Assembly: GCA_947588675.1 (NCBI GenBank)
Contig: CANPYY010000019.1
Coordinates: 1-47,238 of the forward strand
Direction of reading: 5' to 3'
DNA from: an uncultured Lachnospiraceae bacterium
Lineage (GTDB): Bacteria; Bacillota; Clostridia; Lachnospirales; Lachnospiraceae
Length of the DNA: 47,238 nt
A program made the position numbers and the translations under genes. The notes beneath the pieces are model-generated. The model searched no databases, was not told the DNA's origin, and was given only the letters and a program-made list of their open reading frames with translations. Positions 7,763 to 17,134 of this stretch are shown in pieces; the stretch's first letter is position 1, and every line of letters begins with the position of its first letter.

Positions 7763-9859
7763 ATGGGAAAGAAAAGATTTCAAAAATTTTTGGCGTGTTT
7801 GTTAATCTTGGCAATGACTGCTGGTATATTTAATTCTTATACTGCAGATGCCGCAGTTAAAAACGATACAATAAAATACGGATACAGCGAAGCGGAAACA
7901 ATATATCCATCTGATGCGGGGCAAATATACAGGCTTTATAGCGGCTCCGATAAATATGTAAAATTAAAGTCCGGTAATTATGATAAATGGATTGACAGGA
8001 TAATTGTGCCTGAATATGCGCTGGATTTTTATAATAAGTTGTCTGATGAGGCTTTTTGGACGGATGATACCAATTTTACTGTAAACGGAAGTACATGGAT
8101 TGAAAGAAGCAGTATTAATGCAATTAAATTTTCGGATGTTAAAGTGCAGGGTACGGAAGAAGAATTTAAGGCGCGGATGAAAGACGAGGCTTTTCTTATG
8201 CGCGCGGTTTTTGATGCGTTTGACAGGGACCATCCGGAAGTGTTCTGGCTTGATGGTACTACTACATATCAGTATTCCTGGAAAATGATTACCAGCGGAA
8301 ATACTACTACATATAATGCAGAACTGTATTTAGTACTGAAAAATGATACTTATGATATAAGAAGACAGGATTATACGGCGGCCGGGACTGTAAAGAAAGG
8401 AATTTCACAAAGAAATAATGCCGTTAATAATATCTTATCGGAAATAAGCAGTACGGATTCAATATATCAGCAAATAAAATATTTCAATCACAGACTGACA
8501 AAGAGCAATACATATAATACTGAAGTTTCAAAGGGAAACAATAGCGCGGCATCCGAATATGCGTGGGAGTGTATAAGCGCTCTTTTGGGGAATACGGGCA
8601 GTGAAGGACCGGTATGCGAGGGATATGCACGGGCCTTTAAAGTTTTGTGCGACAGGTCGGGAATCGGTTGTATTCTTGTAGATGGAAGCGCAGTGGACAG
8701 TTACGGGAATGCAGGCGACCATATGTGGAATTATGTGAAAATCGGCAGTTTGTGGTATGGCGCAGATGTTACGTGGAATGACCCTGTGGTCCGCAATGTT
8801 GAAAAGGCAGACTCAGGTTATGAGCGAGAGGATTATTTATGTGTTGGTTCGGATACGGTAATACGGAATACGAAATTTATTGACTCTCATCCTGTTACAA
8901 ATTCTGCGTCTGAAGACGGTGTTGAATTTATAAACGGGCCTGTTCTTAGTAAAACAGAATATGACCCTTTGGCGTCGCCTGAACCGACAGTAGAGCCGAC
9001 TGCAGAGCCAACACTAAAACCGACGCAGAAACCGACGCAGGAACCGACAGCGGGGCCAACGGCGGAACAGACAGCAGAGCCAACAGCGGAGCCGACTTCA
9101 GAACCTACGGCAGAACCAACGCCGGGAACGACAGCGGAGCCGACTTCAGAACCTACGGCGGCACCAACGCCGGGAACGACAGCAGAACCGACAGCGGAAC
9201 CAACAATAGAGCCGGCACCGGAAGCGACGGCAGAACCGACAGCGGAGCCGACGCAGGAACCGACGACAGAATCGACAGCGAAACCTACGGCGGAGCCAAC
9301 GCCGGGAACGATACCGGGACCCACGGCAGGCTCAACAAATCAGGAAGCGGCAGACGAGAATAAAATACCACGGTTACCGGAAGCGGATATACATCCTCCG
9401 GTTACAGCACCGGCAAATGAGCTTGTTTTGCCGGGCAGCATATTAGAGTGTGATGGTAACAGATATATGGTAACATCGTCAGATGCCGAGAATAAAACCG
9501 TAGCATTGATAGGAATTACGGGAAACAGGAGCGCTTTATCAATACCTGATACTATAGTGGCAGACAATATTACGTATTCTGTAACATCTATATCGGATAA
9601 AGCATTAAAAGGTAATAAGAAGTTAAAAAAGGCAGTAATTGGAAGTAATATAGTTTCTATAGGAAAACAGGCGTTCATGAATTGCAGGAAATTAAAAAAG
9701 ATAACTATATTGTCGCTAAATATAAAAATCGGTAAAAAAGCATTTTATGGAATATACGGTAAGGCGAAGATATATATTCCGGAGAAAAAATTTGCAGCAT
9801 ATAAGAAAATGCTTAAAAAATCGAAAATTAAATCAGGTGTAAAGATTAAAAAGAGATGA
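7763..9859 (+). CDS. Secreted transglutaminase-like protein with PT-rich spacer and BspA-like tail
   Basis: 698 residues. A signal peptide covers about 1-31. A transglutaminase/protease-fold domain at about 215-345 carries the Cys-His-Asp triad: Cys285 in GPVCEGYARAF, His320 in GDHMWNYV and Asp335 in GADVTWNDP. Residues about 404-525 form a low-complexity spacer of PTAEPT/EPTPGT repeats. Residues about 585-698 are BspA-type leucine-rich repeats (TSISDKALKGNKKLKK, SIGKQAFMNCRKLKKI) ending in a basic tail. No LPxTG anchor is seen. The domain suggests a thiol hydrolase or crosslinker acting on extracellular protein or peptide; the spacer should hold it away from the wall. GGAGGATAGGCT precedes the ATG. 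Confidence 0.85.
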   Translation: MGKKRFQKFLACLLILAMTAGIFNSYTADAAVKNDTIKYGYSEAETIYPSDAGQIYRLYSGSDKYVKLKSGNYDKWIDRIIVPEYALDFYNKLSDEAFWTDDTNFTVNGSTWIERSSINAIKFSDVKVQGTEEEFKARMKDEAFLMRAVFDAFDRDHPEVFWLDGTTTYQYSWKMITSGNTTTYNAELYLVLKNDTYDIRRQDYTAAGTVKKGISQRNNAVNNILSEISSTDSIYQQIKYFNHRLTKSNTYNTEVSKGNNSAASEYAWECISALLGNTGSEGPVCEGYARAFKVLCDRSGIGCILVDGSAVDSYGNAGDHMWNYVKIGSLWYGADVTWNDPVVRNVEKADSGYEREDYLCVGSDTVIRNTKFIDSHPVTNSASEDGVEFINGPVLSKTEYDPLASPEPTVEPTAEPTLKPTQKPTQEPTAGPTAEQTAEPTAEPTSEPTAEPTPGTTAEPTSEPTAAPTPGTTAEPTAEPTIEPAPEATAEPTAEPTQEPTTESTAKPTAEPTPGTIPGPTAGSTNQEAADENKIPRLPEADIHPPVTAPANELVLPGSILECDGNRYMVTSSDAENKTVALIGITGNRSALSIPDTIVADNITYSVTSISDKALKGNKKLKKAVIGSNIVSIGKQAFMNCRKLKKITILSLNIKIGKKAFYGIYGKAKIYIPEKKFAAYKKMLKKSKIKSGVKIKKR
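8979..9332 (+). repeat. Degenerate short tandem repeats encoding the PTAEPT spacer
   Basis: Repeats based on 6- and 12-base units of the type GAGCCGACAGCG/GAACCAACG encode Pro-Thr-x-Glu. A longer unit beginning EPTPGTTAEPTSEP recurs at about 9109-9180. Such arrays commonly change length by slippage, so strains may differ here. Confidence 0.8.
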
Positions 9860-9941
9860 TTTGCTCATAAAAGTTGATTATAAGAATTTATCATGTTATT
9901 ATATAATCTGGTAAATTGAAAAGAACTCAGGAGGTAATGTA

Positions 9942-12239
9942 ATGGTTACATTAAGTAAATCGGGCGCGTATCTTATTAATGGAAATGAAGTTATAGAAAA
10001 TGATGCGGACGCGCTTATAAAAATTAAAAAGATAACCGGAAAAGATGTAAATGTTTATGAAGCAAAAAAGGGTACTATAGCATATGAGATATTAGAAAAT
10101 CATAATGTTTCGGGAAATATGAATGAGCTTCAGATAAAGTTTGACAAGCTCACTTCCCATGATATTACATTCGTAGGTATTATTCAGACAGCCAGGGCGT
10201 CGGGACTTGAAAAATTCCCTATACCGTATGTCCTTACCAACTGCCACAACAGTCTTTGTGCAGTGGGTGGTACTATTAATGAGGATGACCACATGTTTGG
10301 ACTTTCATGCGCAAAAAGGTATGGAGGAATATATGTACCGCCTCATCAGGCTGTAATACATCAGTTTGCAAGGGAAATGCTTGCAGGCGGCGGAAAGATG
10401 ATACTCGGCTCTGACAGCCATACAAGATACGGCGCGCTTGGTACAATGGCAATGGGAGAGGGAGGCCCTGAGCTCGTAAAGCAGCTTCTTTCAAAGACAT
10501 ATGATATTAAAATGCCTGATATAATCGGAGTGTATATGACAGGAAAACCTGAAAAAGGCGTTGGTCCTCAGGATGTTGCGCTCGCGCTTATTAAGGCGGT
10601 ATTTGCAAACGGATATGTAAATAATAAGGTGCTTGAATTTATAGGCCCCGGTATCAGTTCGCTTAGCGCTGATTTCCGTATAGGTGTGGATGTTATGACG
10701 ACGGAAACTACATGCCTGTCATCAATATGGCGTACTGACGATACCATTAAAGAGTTTTACGATATACATAAACGTCCTGAGGATTATAAGGAACTTAATC
10801 CTTCGGATATTGCATATTATGATGGAATGGTATATATAAATCTTTCCAAAGTAAAACCTATGATAGCAATGCCGTTCCATCCAAGCAATGCTTATACAAT
10901 AGAAGAACTGAACGGTAATCTTATGGATATTCTTAGCGACTGTGAAAAGAAAGCTCTTGTAAGCCTTGACGGCGCGGTTGAATATTCTCTTAAAGATAAG
11001 GTGAGAAATGGAAAACTGTATGTTGAACAGGGAATCATTGCGGGATGCGCCGGCGGAGGTTTTGAGAATATATGCGATGCTGCTGATATACTTAAAGGAA
11101 AGAGTATCGGTAATGATGAATTTACACTTAGCGTATATCCTGCAAGTACGCCTATATATATGGAACTTGCACGTAACGGCAAACTCGCGGAGCTTTTGGG
11201 AACCGGCGCAATAGTTAAGACAGCGTTCTGCGGTCCTTGCTTTGGCGCAGGAGATACTCCGGCAAATAATGCGTTCAGTATAAGGCATTCAACGAGGAAC
11301 TTCCCTAACCGTGAAGGCTCTAAGCTTCAAAATGGCCAGATATCGTCGGTAGCTCTTATGGACGCGCGTTCAATTGCCGCAACTGCTGCGAACAAAGGAT
11401 ATCTTACGGCGGCAACGGATATGGCGGATATTGAATATACATCACCGAAATATCATTTTGACAGTACGATATATGAGAATCGTGTATTTGACAGCAAGGG
11501 AATAGCTGATAAAACGCAGGAAATTAAACTCGGACCAAATATTAAAGACTGGCCGGAGATGATAGAACTCAGGGATAATATTATGTTAAAGGTAGTATCT
11601 GAGATACATGACCCTGTTACTACTACCGATGAACTTATACCTTCCGGAGAAACGTCGTCATACCGTTCGAATCCTCTGGGACTTGCGGAATTTGCGCTAT
11701 CGAGAAAAGACCCTGCATATGTAGGAAGGGCGAAAGAAGTACGTGCAGTGGAAGAAGCAAGACAGAACGGTAAATGTCCGTGTGAATCGGAATTTGCACA
11801 CGCGTTTGAAACAGTTAAGGCAGATGAAAGATTTAAAGACATAAATCCTCTGGAATGTGAGATAGGAAGCACTATATTTGCAGTAAAACCGGGAGACGGT
11901 TCGGCAAGGGAGCAGGCGGCTTCATGCCAGAGAGTGCTTGGAGGACTTGCCAATATTGCAAATGAATATGCAACAAAGAGATACCGTTCCAATCTTATTA
12001 ACTGGGGTATGCTTCCGTTTATATATAATGGAAACCATGAGGAACTTCCGTTTGCAAACGGAGATTATATATTCGTTCCCGGAATAGTATCTGCAATAAA
12101 AGCCCAGAAAGAGTCTGTTAAAGCTTATGTTATAAAACAAGACGGACTTCATGAATGTGAATTTGACCTCGGAAGGCTTACAGATGATGAAAGAGATATT
12201 ATATTAAAGGGTTGTCTTATAAATTATAACAGGAATTAA
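9942..12239 (+). CDS. Aconitase-family hydratase (YbhJ-like)
   Basis: 765 residues, cytoplasmic. The [4Fe-4S] ligands typical of aconitases are present: Cys369 in [12 protein letters not shown], and Cys430 and Cys433 in [12 protein letters not shown]. Substrate-site motifs include [12 protein letters not shown] (156-167) and a late [10 protein letters not shown]. The order is closer to the predicted hydratase YbhJ of E. coli than to classical AcnA or AcnB, so it may be the cell's aconitase (citrate to isocitrate, for glutamate synthesis) or a relative with another substrate. AGGAGG sits 7 bases before the ATG. A TATAAT at 9902-9907 may be its -10 box, but no good -35 is visible. The small four-cysteine gene follows in the same direction. 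Confidence 0.82.
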   Translation: MVTLSKSGAYLINGNEVIENDADALIKIKKITGKDVNVYEAKKGTIAYEILENHNVSGNMNELQIKFDKLTSHDITFVGIIQTARASGLEKFPIPYVLTNCHNSLCAVGGTINEDDHMFGLSCAKRYGGIYVPPHQAVIHQFAREMLAGGGKMILGSDSHTRYGALGTMAMGEGGPELVKQLLSKTYDIKMPDIIGVYMTGKPEKGVGPQDVALALIKAVFANGYVNNKVLEFIGPGISSLSADFRIGVDVMTTETTCLSSIWRTDDTIKEFYDIHKRPEDYKELNPSDIAYYDGMVYINLSKVKPMIAMPFHPSNAYTIEELNGNLMDILSDCEKKALVSLDGAVEYSLKDKVRNGKLYVEQGIIAGCAGGGFENICDAADILKGKSIGNDEFTLSVYPASTPIYMELARNGKLAELLGTGAIVKTAFCGPCFGAGDTPANNAFSIRHSTRNFPNREGSKLQNGQISSVALMDARSIAATAANKGYLTAATDMADIEYTSPKYHFDSTIYENRVFDSKGIADKTQEIKLGPNIKDWPEMIELRDNIMLKVVSEIHDPVTTTDELIPSGETSSYRSNPLGLAEFALSRKDPAYVGRAKEVRAVEEARQNGKCPCESEFAHAFETVKADERFKDINPLECEIGSTIFAVKPGDGSAREQAASCQRVLGGLANIANEYATKRYRSNLINWGMLPFIYNGNHEELPFANGDYIFVPGIVSAIKAQKESVKAYVIKQDGLHECEFDLGRLTDDERDIILKGCLINYNRN

Positions 12240-12270
12240 CGGTATTATAAAATTACAGGAGAATTATAGT

Positions 12271-12450
12271 ATGGCAATACAGAGTCAGTGCGATATATGC
12301 TCAAATTATGTATATGATGAGCTGGAAGAATATTATTACTGTGATGTAAATCTGGACGAAGATGAAATGTACAGATTTATGAAAGGCTCTGTAAGCGCCT
12401 GTCCTTACTTTAATTCGGACGATGAATACAAGCTAGCAAGAAAACAATAA
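12271..12450 (+). CDS. Small four-cysteine protein, resembles DUF6472
   Basis: A 59-residue protein, MAIQSQCDICSNYVYDELEE at its start. It has AGGAGA 8 bases before the ATG and stops at 12450. Cysteines 7 and 10 form a CxxC, with Cys24 (YYYCDV) and Cys44 (SACPYF) further on; four cysteines in 59 residues suggest a small metal site. From memory the pattern, with the NLDEDEMYRFM core and the ending DEYKLARKQ, matches a small uncharacterised family found mainly in Lachnospiraceae (DUF6472). It lies 31 bases after the aconitase-like gene and before a terminator, so it is probably cotranscribed with it. Function unknown. Confidence 0.75.
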   Translation: MAIQSQCDICSNYVYDELEEYYYCDVNLDEDEMYRFMKGSVSACPYFNSDDEYKLARKQ

Positions 12451-12467
12451 GGCTGACGCTTGTTATA

Positions 12468-12512
12468 AAACCGGAGCCAAAATAGCGCAATACGCTGTTT
12501 TGGCTCCGGTTT
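12468..12512. terminator. Bidirectional terminator between the small four-cysteine gene and glmS
   Basis: A 20-base arm (12468-12487) pairs with 12493-12512 with a single T-G wobble and a 5-base loop. The outer pairs are A/T, so it can work in both directions for the two convergent genes. Confidence 0.88.
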
Positions 12513-12542
12513 AAACAGTCTTAAATGAAAAGGTTTTTCAGC

Positions 12543-14375
12543 CTATTCTACAGTTACGGATTTTGCAAGATTTCTGGGCTGGTCTACGTTAAGGTCGCGT
12601 CTTACGGCAGTAAAATATGCAAGATACTGCAATATTACCGCATTACAGAACGGTGTAAATTCTTCATCCATTTTCGGAAGCGTTATATGATGGTCACATA
12701 AGGATGTGTCAACATGCTCGCCTGATTTTGTTACAAGTATTACATATGCTCCGCGTGAGCGGACTTCAACAACGTTGGAAATAACTTTTGAATATACGTT
12801 ATCCTGTGTTGCAAAAGCAATTACCGGCACATTATCCGTTATCAGAGATATTGTGCCGTGTTTTAATTCTCCTGCGGCATAAGCCTCTGAGTGAATATAA
12901 CTTATTTCTTTCAGTTTAAGCGAGCCTTCACATGCAATTGCATAATCAAGACCCCTGCCCAGATAAAATATATTATCAGCTTTTTTTAGTTTTTTTGTTA
13001 TATAGAATAATTCCTGGTCCATATTGATAGTTGCTTTCATATCGTCTACGGAATTGATTAAGCATTCCGTTCTGCAGCGCGCGTCGTTGTCAGACAGAAG
13101 ATTTTTAATCATTGCTATTTTATATGCAATAAGATACATAAGTGAAAGCTGTACGGTATATGCTTTTGTGCTTGCAACGGATATTTCGGGGCCTGCATGT
13201 GTGTACAGGACATAATCGCTTTCAAGAGCTATTATAGAGCCTTTTACATTAACAATTGCAAGAGTTCTTGCCCCAAGGCTTTTTGCAAGCTTGACGGCAG
13301 CAAGGGTATCGGCGGTTTCACCTGATTGTGATATTGCAATGACAAGAGTATGTTCGTCGATAATGGGGTCGGAATATCTAAATTCCGAAGCAATGTCTAC
13401 GGAAACCGGAATCCTGGCATATTTTTCAATCATAACTTTCCCAAGCATACCTGCGTGCATTGCCGTTCCGCATGCAGTAATTACAATACGGTTTAGATTT
13501 TTAAATAAATCATCAGGAACGTTGTCGGATGAAAAATCCGGCAGGCCTTTAACTATTCTTGGAGAAATCGTATTTATAACGGCATCGGGCTGTTCGTGGA
13601 TTTCTTTAAGCATGAAGTGTTCGTAACCGCCTTTTTTTGCCGCTGCTATATCCCAGTTTACATGTATTGTTTCCGGAGTAAATATGTTTCCGAAATAATC
13701 GTATACGGTAATACTGTCTGAAGTAAGTTTGGCAATATGATTTTCGGGAAGTATAAAATAATCCTTTGTATAATCTATGATAGCCACTATATCTGAGGCG
13801 ACAAAAGAGCCGGTACTGCAGTTGGCGGCTATAAGAGGGCTGTTTTTCCTCGTAGCATATATTTTATCCGGCTGGTCTGAAAAAATTATACAGAATGAAT
13901 AAGAGCCTTCAAGTACCTCGCAGGCTTTCTTTATTGCTTCAAAAGCGTCTCCCTCATAGTATGAATCAATTACCATGGCTGCAATCTCAGTATCTGTCTG
14001 AGATACGGGAAATTTGCCGTCTTTAGCCAGAATGTCAGATAATTCACGGTAATTCTCTATGATTCCGTTATGTATAAGAGTGACGCGGCCGTATGAATGA
14101 GGATGGGAATTAACCTCGGTGACGCCGCCGTGCGTAGCCCATCTTGTATGTCCTATTCCGGAAAGAGGAACGGAGTCTTCATTGTATTGTTCAAGTTTAT
14201 TAACCAGATTCATGACTTTTCCGGTAGTTTTAACAATTTTAACGGGATTAAGCGAATCATTTATACAATATGCTATTCCGGCGCTGTCGTATCCTCTGTA
14301 TTCAAGTGCCAGAAGACCGCAGGTTATAATCTGCCTGGCGTCTGTATTGCCAATATAGCCCACTATTCCACACAT
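12543..14375 (-). CDS. glmS: Glutamine-fructose-6-phosphate aminotransferase
   Basis: 610 residues; makes glucosamine 6-phosphate from fructose 6-phosphate and glutamine, the first step to UDP-GlcNAc and peptidoglycan. The start MCGIVGYIGN places the catalytic cysteine right after the initiator Met, which fixes the start at 14375; five codons upstream are open but would bury that cysteine. GGGAGG precedes it. The glutaminase domain (about 1-225) shows HTRWATHG and SHPHSYG. Two sugar-isomerase domains follow (ITACGTAMHAG, ISQSGETADTLAA, LGRGLDYAIACEGSLKLKE), and the end PRNLAKSVTVE is conserved. No glmS ribozyme fits in the short leader. Confidence 0.97.
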   Translation of the reverse strand: MCGIVGYIGNTDARQIITCGLLALEYRGYDSAGIAYCINDSLNPVKIVKTTGKVMNLVNKLEQYNEDSVPLSGIGHTRWATHGGVTEVNSHPHSYGRVTLIHNGIIENYRELSDILAKDGKFPVSQTDTEIAAMVIDSYYEGDAFEAIKKACEVLEGSYSFCIIFSDQPDKIYATRKNSPLIAANCSTGSFVASDIVAIIDYTKDYFILPENHIAKLTSDSITVYDYFGNIFTPETIHVNWDIAAAKKGGYEHFMLKEIHEQPDAVINTISPRIVKGLPDFSSDNVPDDLFKNLNRIVITACGTAMHAGMLGKVMIEKYARIPVSVDIASEFRYSDPIIDEHTLVIAISQSGETADTLAAVKLAKSLGARTLAIVNVKGSIIALESDYVLYTHAGPEISVASTKAYTVQLSLMYLIAYKIAMIKNLLSDNDARCRTECLINSVDDMKATINMDQELFYITKKLKKADNIFYLGRGLDYAIACEGSLKLKEISYIHSEAYAAGELKHGTISLITDNVPVIAFATQDNVYSKVISNVVEVRSRGAYVILVTKSGEHVDTSLCDHHITLPKMDEEFTPFCNAVILQYLAYFTAVRRDLNVDQPRNLAKSVTVE

Positions 14376-14412
14376 AAAAAATCCTCCCAAAATAACTTTA
14401 ATATATGATAAA

Positions 14413-14441
14413 AGTATATACGTTTACAGGATTTATTGCAA
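14413..14441 (-). promoter_or_regulatory. Promoter of glmS
   Basis: On the reverse strand TTGCAA (14441-14436) and TATACT (14418-14413) are 17 bases apart. The transcript should begin near 14406, giving a leader of only about 30 bases. Confidence 0.65.
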
Positions 14442-14507
14442 TAAAAAAATTGCCATGATAATATATGTATAATTTATAAATACTATTACTTGCGGGGTAC
14501 ATAATAA

Positions 14508-15554
14508 TTGGATACTGTATATGAAATAATTGACTGTATTGCCGAAAATCAGGCGATAGATGCAGAACAACTGGATATTTTGCTTAAAAACAACGACAGG
14601 GAGGCTTGTGAATACCTGTATGAGAAAGCGCGCACAGCAGCGGGAAGCGTATATAAAAATAAGATATATATACGCGGTCTTATAGAGTTTACAAACTACT
14701 GCAAAAACGAATGTTATTATTGCGGTATAAGAAAGAGCAGTCCGGGAATACAGCGTTACAGGCTTTCAAAAGATGAGATTCTCTGCTGTGTGGAAAAAGG
14801 ATATATGCTGGGTTTCCGTACATTTGTGCTTCAGGGCGGAGAAGATGTATTTTATGATGATAAGAAAATATGCGATATAGTCTATTCTATAAAAGAGCGC
14901 CACAGTGATTGCGCCGTTACGCTGTCAATCGGGGAAAAAAGCTATGCTTCATACAGGATGTATTTTGATGCGGGCGCAGACAGATATCTTTTGCGTCATG
15001 AAACGGCAGATGAAAAACATTATAAGAAGCTGCATCCGGATGCGCTTTCATATTCAAACCGCATGAGGTGCCTGTACGACCTTAAAGAAATAGGATATCA
15101 GACGGGATGCGGATTTATGGTAGGTTCGCCGTATCAGACAACGGATACATTATTTAAAGACATAAGCTTTATATGCGAATTTAAACCGCATATGGCGGGA
15201 ATAGGACCGTTTATACCGCATAAAGGCACTCCTTTTGCAAAAGAAAACGCAGGAACAATGGATATGACGCTTAAATTAGTGGCTGTTTTAAGGCTGTTAA
15301 GACCGCATATGCTCATTCCGGCTACGACAGCTCTGGCTACAGTTAATCCTGAAGGAAGAAAGAAAGGAATACTTGCCGGGGCAAATGTTGTTATGCCAAA
15401 CCTGTCGCCGCAGGGCGTCCGGGATAAATACACTCTTTATGATAATAAAGCGTATGAAGAAAGCGAGGCTGCAGAACATATAGCGTTTCTTGCAGAAGAA
15501 CTTAAAAGCATAGGATATGAGATAGAAATATCAAGAGGGGATTATATTATATAA
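14508..15554 (+). CDS. hydE: [FeFe]-hydrogenase maturase HydE (radical SAM)
   Basis: 348 residues; a radical SAM enzyme that helps build the dithiolate-bridged cluster of [FeFe]-hydrogenase. The SAM-cluster motif is NYCKNECYYCG, with Cys65, Cys69 and Cys72. Other HydE-like stretches are FVLQGGED, YLLRHETAD, GFMVGSPYQT and TTALATVNPEGR. Length matches HydE. The start appears to be TTG at 14508, because no Met codon occurs before the conserved region; the ribosome site (GCGGGG) is weak. hydF and hydG are not in this window. BioB or PylB relatives were considered, but the motif set and length suit HydE better. Confidence 0.88.
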   Translation: MDTVYEIIDCIAENQAIDAEQLDILLKNNDREACEYLYEKARTAAGSVYKNKIYIRGLIEFTNYCKNECYYCGIRKSSPGIQRYRLSKDEILCCVEKGYMLGFRTFVLQGGEDVFYDDKKICDIVYSIKERHSDCAVTLSIGEKSYASYRMYFDAGADRYLLRHETADEKHYKKLHPDALSYSNRMRCLYDLKEIGYQTGCGFMVGSPYQTTDTLFKDISFICEFKPHMAGIGPFIPHKGTPFAKENAGTMDMTLKLVAVLRLLRPHMLIPATTALATVNPEGRKKGILAGANVVMPNLSPQGVRDKYTLYDNKAYEESEAAEHIAFLAEELKSIGYEIEISRGDYII

Positions 15555-15555
15555 T

Positions 15556-15597
15556 TATGGGACTGCCGTATAGCAAAAACCTTACAGCAGTCCCATA
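15556..15597. terminator. Bidirectional terminator between hydE and the trpB-like gene
   Basis: TATGGGACTGC (15556-15566) pairs perfectly with GCAGTCCCATA (15587-15597), with A/T-rich flanks on both sides. Confidence 0.82.
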
Positions 15598-15603
15598 AAA
15601 TTA

Positions 15604-16977
15604 TTATTTATTTACTTTCGGAAGTCCGTCGAAGCCTTTTTTGAGGTCTTCATCAGTCGGAATGTAATCTGTCATAGTTCCGTCATTATATGCCTGGTAA
15701 GCATACATATCGAAGTAACCGGTTCCAGTAAGACCGAACAGGATAGTTTTTTCTTCGCCTGTTTCTTTGCATTTGAGAGCCTCGTCAATAGCAACCTTTA
15801 TTGCATGGCTGCTTTCAGGGGCAGGAAGTATTCCCTCGACGCGGGCAAATTTCTGCGCGGCTTCAAATACGCTGGTCTGTTCTACAGAACGTGCTTCCAT
15901 TAATCCGTCGTCGTAAAGCTGTGAAAGTACGGAACTCATTCCATGATATCTGAGTCCGCCTGCATGGTTTGCGGAAGGTATGAAACTGCTTCCAAGTGTA
16001 TACATTTTAGCGAGAGGGCAGACCATACCCGTATCACAGAAGTCGTAAGCGTATTTTCCTCGTGTAAGGCTTGGACATGAAGCAGGCTCGACAGCTATTA
16101 TCTGATAATCAGCTTCACCTCTTAATTTTTCACCCATAAATGGAGCTACAAGACCGCCAAGGTTAGAACCTCCGCCTGCGCATCCTATGATGATATCAGG
16201 TTTTTCACCGTATTTATCAAGAGCCGTTTTAGATTCAAGACCTATAACTGACTGATGAAGCAGAACCTGTGAAAGAACCGAACCAAGTACATATCTGTAA
16301 CCTTCGGTAGATACTGCAACTTCAACGGCTTCGGATATTGCGCATCCAAGGCTTCCTGTTGTACCCGGAAATTCCTGAAGCATTTTTCTGCCGACATTGG
16401 TTGTTTCTGACGGGGAAGGAGTTACGGATGCTCCATAAGTCCTCATTACTTCGCGTCTGAAAGGTTTTTGTTCATAAGAGCATTTAACCATATATACTTT
16501 GCAGTCGAGGCCAAAGTATGAACATGCCATGGAAAGGGCGGTTCCCCACTGTCCGGCGCCGGTTTCGGTAGTAACGCCTTTAAGTCCCTGCTTCTTTGCG
16601 TAATAAGCCTGGGCAATGGCGGAATTGAGTTTGTGGCTTCCGGAAGTGTTGTTTCCTTCAAATTTATAATAAATTTTTGCCGGGGTATCGAGCGCTTTTT
16701 CAAGGAAATAAGCCCTGATAAGCGGCGATGGACGATACATTTTATAAAAATCAAGTATTTCGTCCGGTATATCAAAATATGGGGTAGTATCATCGAGTTC
16801 CTGTTTAACGAGGTCGTCGCAGAAAACAGGCCTTAAATCTTCAAAACCCATAGGTTCAAGCGTGCCAGGATTAAGAAGCGGCGCGGGCTTGTTTTTCATA
16901 TCGGCTCTGACATTATACCACCTTGTTGGAATTTCATTTTCATTAAGGTAAATCTTATAAGGTATTTTACTTTTCAT
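15604..16977 (-). CDS. trpB: Tryptophan synthase beta-like protein, TrpB2 type
   Basis: 457 residues; a PLP enzyme of the TrpB2 group, which condenses indole with serine. The PLP lysine is Lys116 in TSGSHKLNSA; GCAGGGSNLGG binds the cofactor phosphate, and HAGGLRYHG is typical of TrpB2. It is about 60 residues longer than TrpB1, also as expected. I start it at the ATG at 16977, which has AGGAAG 10 bases upstream; an ATG at 16998 lies only about 6 bases inside the predicted transcript. No trpA or other trp gene adjoins it, so it may salvage indole instead of forming a TrpA complex. Confidence 0.9.
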   Translation of the reverse strand: MKSKIPYKIYLNENEIPTRWYNVRADMKNKPAPLLNPGTLEPMGFEDLRPVFCDDLVKQELDDTTPYFDIPDEILDFYKMYRPSPLIRAYFLEKALDTPAKIYYKFEGNNTSGSHKLNSAIAQAYYAKKQGLKGVTTETGAGQWGTALSMACSYFGLDCKVYMVKCSYEQKPFRREVMRTYGASVTPSPSETTNVGRKMLQEFPGTTGSLGCAISEAVEVAVSTEGYRYVLGSVLSQVLLHQSVIGLESKTALDKYGEKPDIIIGCAGGGSNLGGLVAPFMGEKLRGEADYQIIAVEPASCPSLTRGKYAYDFCDTGMVCPLAKMYTLGSSFIPSANHAGGLRYHGMSSVLSQLYDDGLMEARSVEQTSVFEAAQKFARVEGILPAPESSHAIKVAIDEALKCKETGEEKTILFGLTGTGYFDMYAYQAYNDGTMTDYIPTDEDLKKGFDGLPKVNK

Positions 16978-17010
16978 ATTTGAGAGTCTTCCTTTCATTT
17001 TTATTAATTA

Positions 17011-17038
17011 ATTATATACTTTAAAGAAAAAATGTCAA
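17011..17038 (-). promoter_or_regulatory. Strong promoter of the trpB-like gene
   Basis: On the reverse strand a consensus TTGACA (17038-17033) and consensus TATAAT (17016-17011) are 16 bases apart. The transcript should begin near 17004, so the leader is very short and no T-box or trp attenuator is possible. Confidence 0.8.
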
Positions 17039-17083
17039 TATTATGAATTTTATTAATTGCTTCATTGTAAGGTTTTAAATTGA

Positions 17084-17112
17084 TTGATTTTTTTGGAATA
17101 ATGTACTAGTAT
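17084..17112 (+). promoter_or_regulatory. Probable promoter of the glucuronate operon
   Basis: TTGATT (17084-17089) and TAGTAT (17107-17112) are 17 bases apart, directly upstream of the AAGGAGG of uxuA. I see no clear catabolite-control (cre) site, and no regulator gene adjoins. Confidence 0.45.
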
Positions 17113-17134
17113 ATTTATATAAGGAGGTTTTCGC

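Noticed and set aside
8887-9324. Reverse-strand open frame of repeated Val-Gly-Ser-Ala
   Set aside because: It is the mirror of the Pro/Thr repeat in the secreted transglutaminase-like gene; the repeat lacks stops on both strands, and no ribosome site precedes it.
8979-9332. CRISPR array
   Set aside because: The units are 6-12 bases long, coding and degenerate, without unique spacers of constant length.
10722-11288. Reverse-strand open frame opposite the aconitase-like gene
   Set aside because: Composition is that of a shadow frame (Ile, Tyr, Cys and Arg-rich), with no start signals.
14376-14507. glmS ribozyme ahead of glmS
   Set aside because: The predicted leader is about 30 bases, far shorter than the ribozyme, and none of its conserved core is visible.
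16978-17134. T-box or trp attenuator ahead of the trpB-like gene
   Set aside because: The consensus promoter leaves a leader of about 27 bases, with no room for either.
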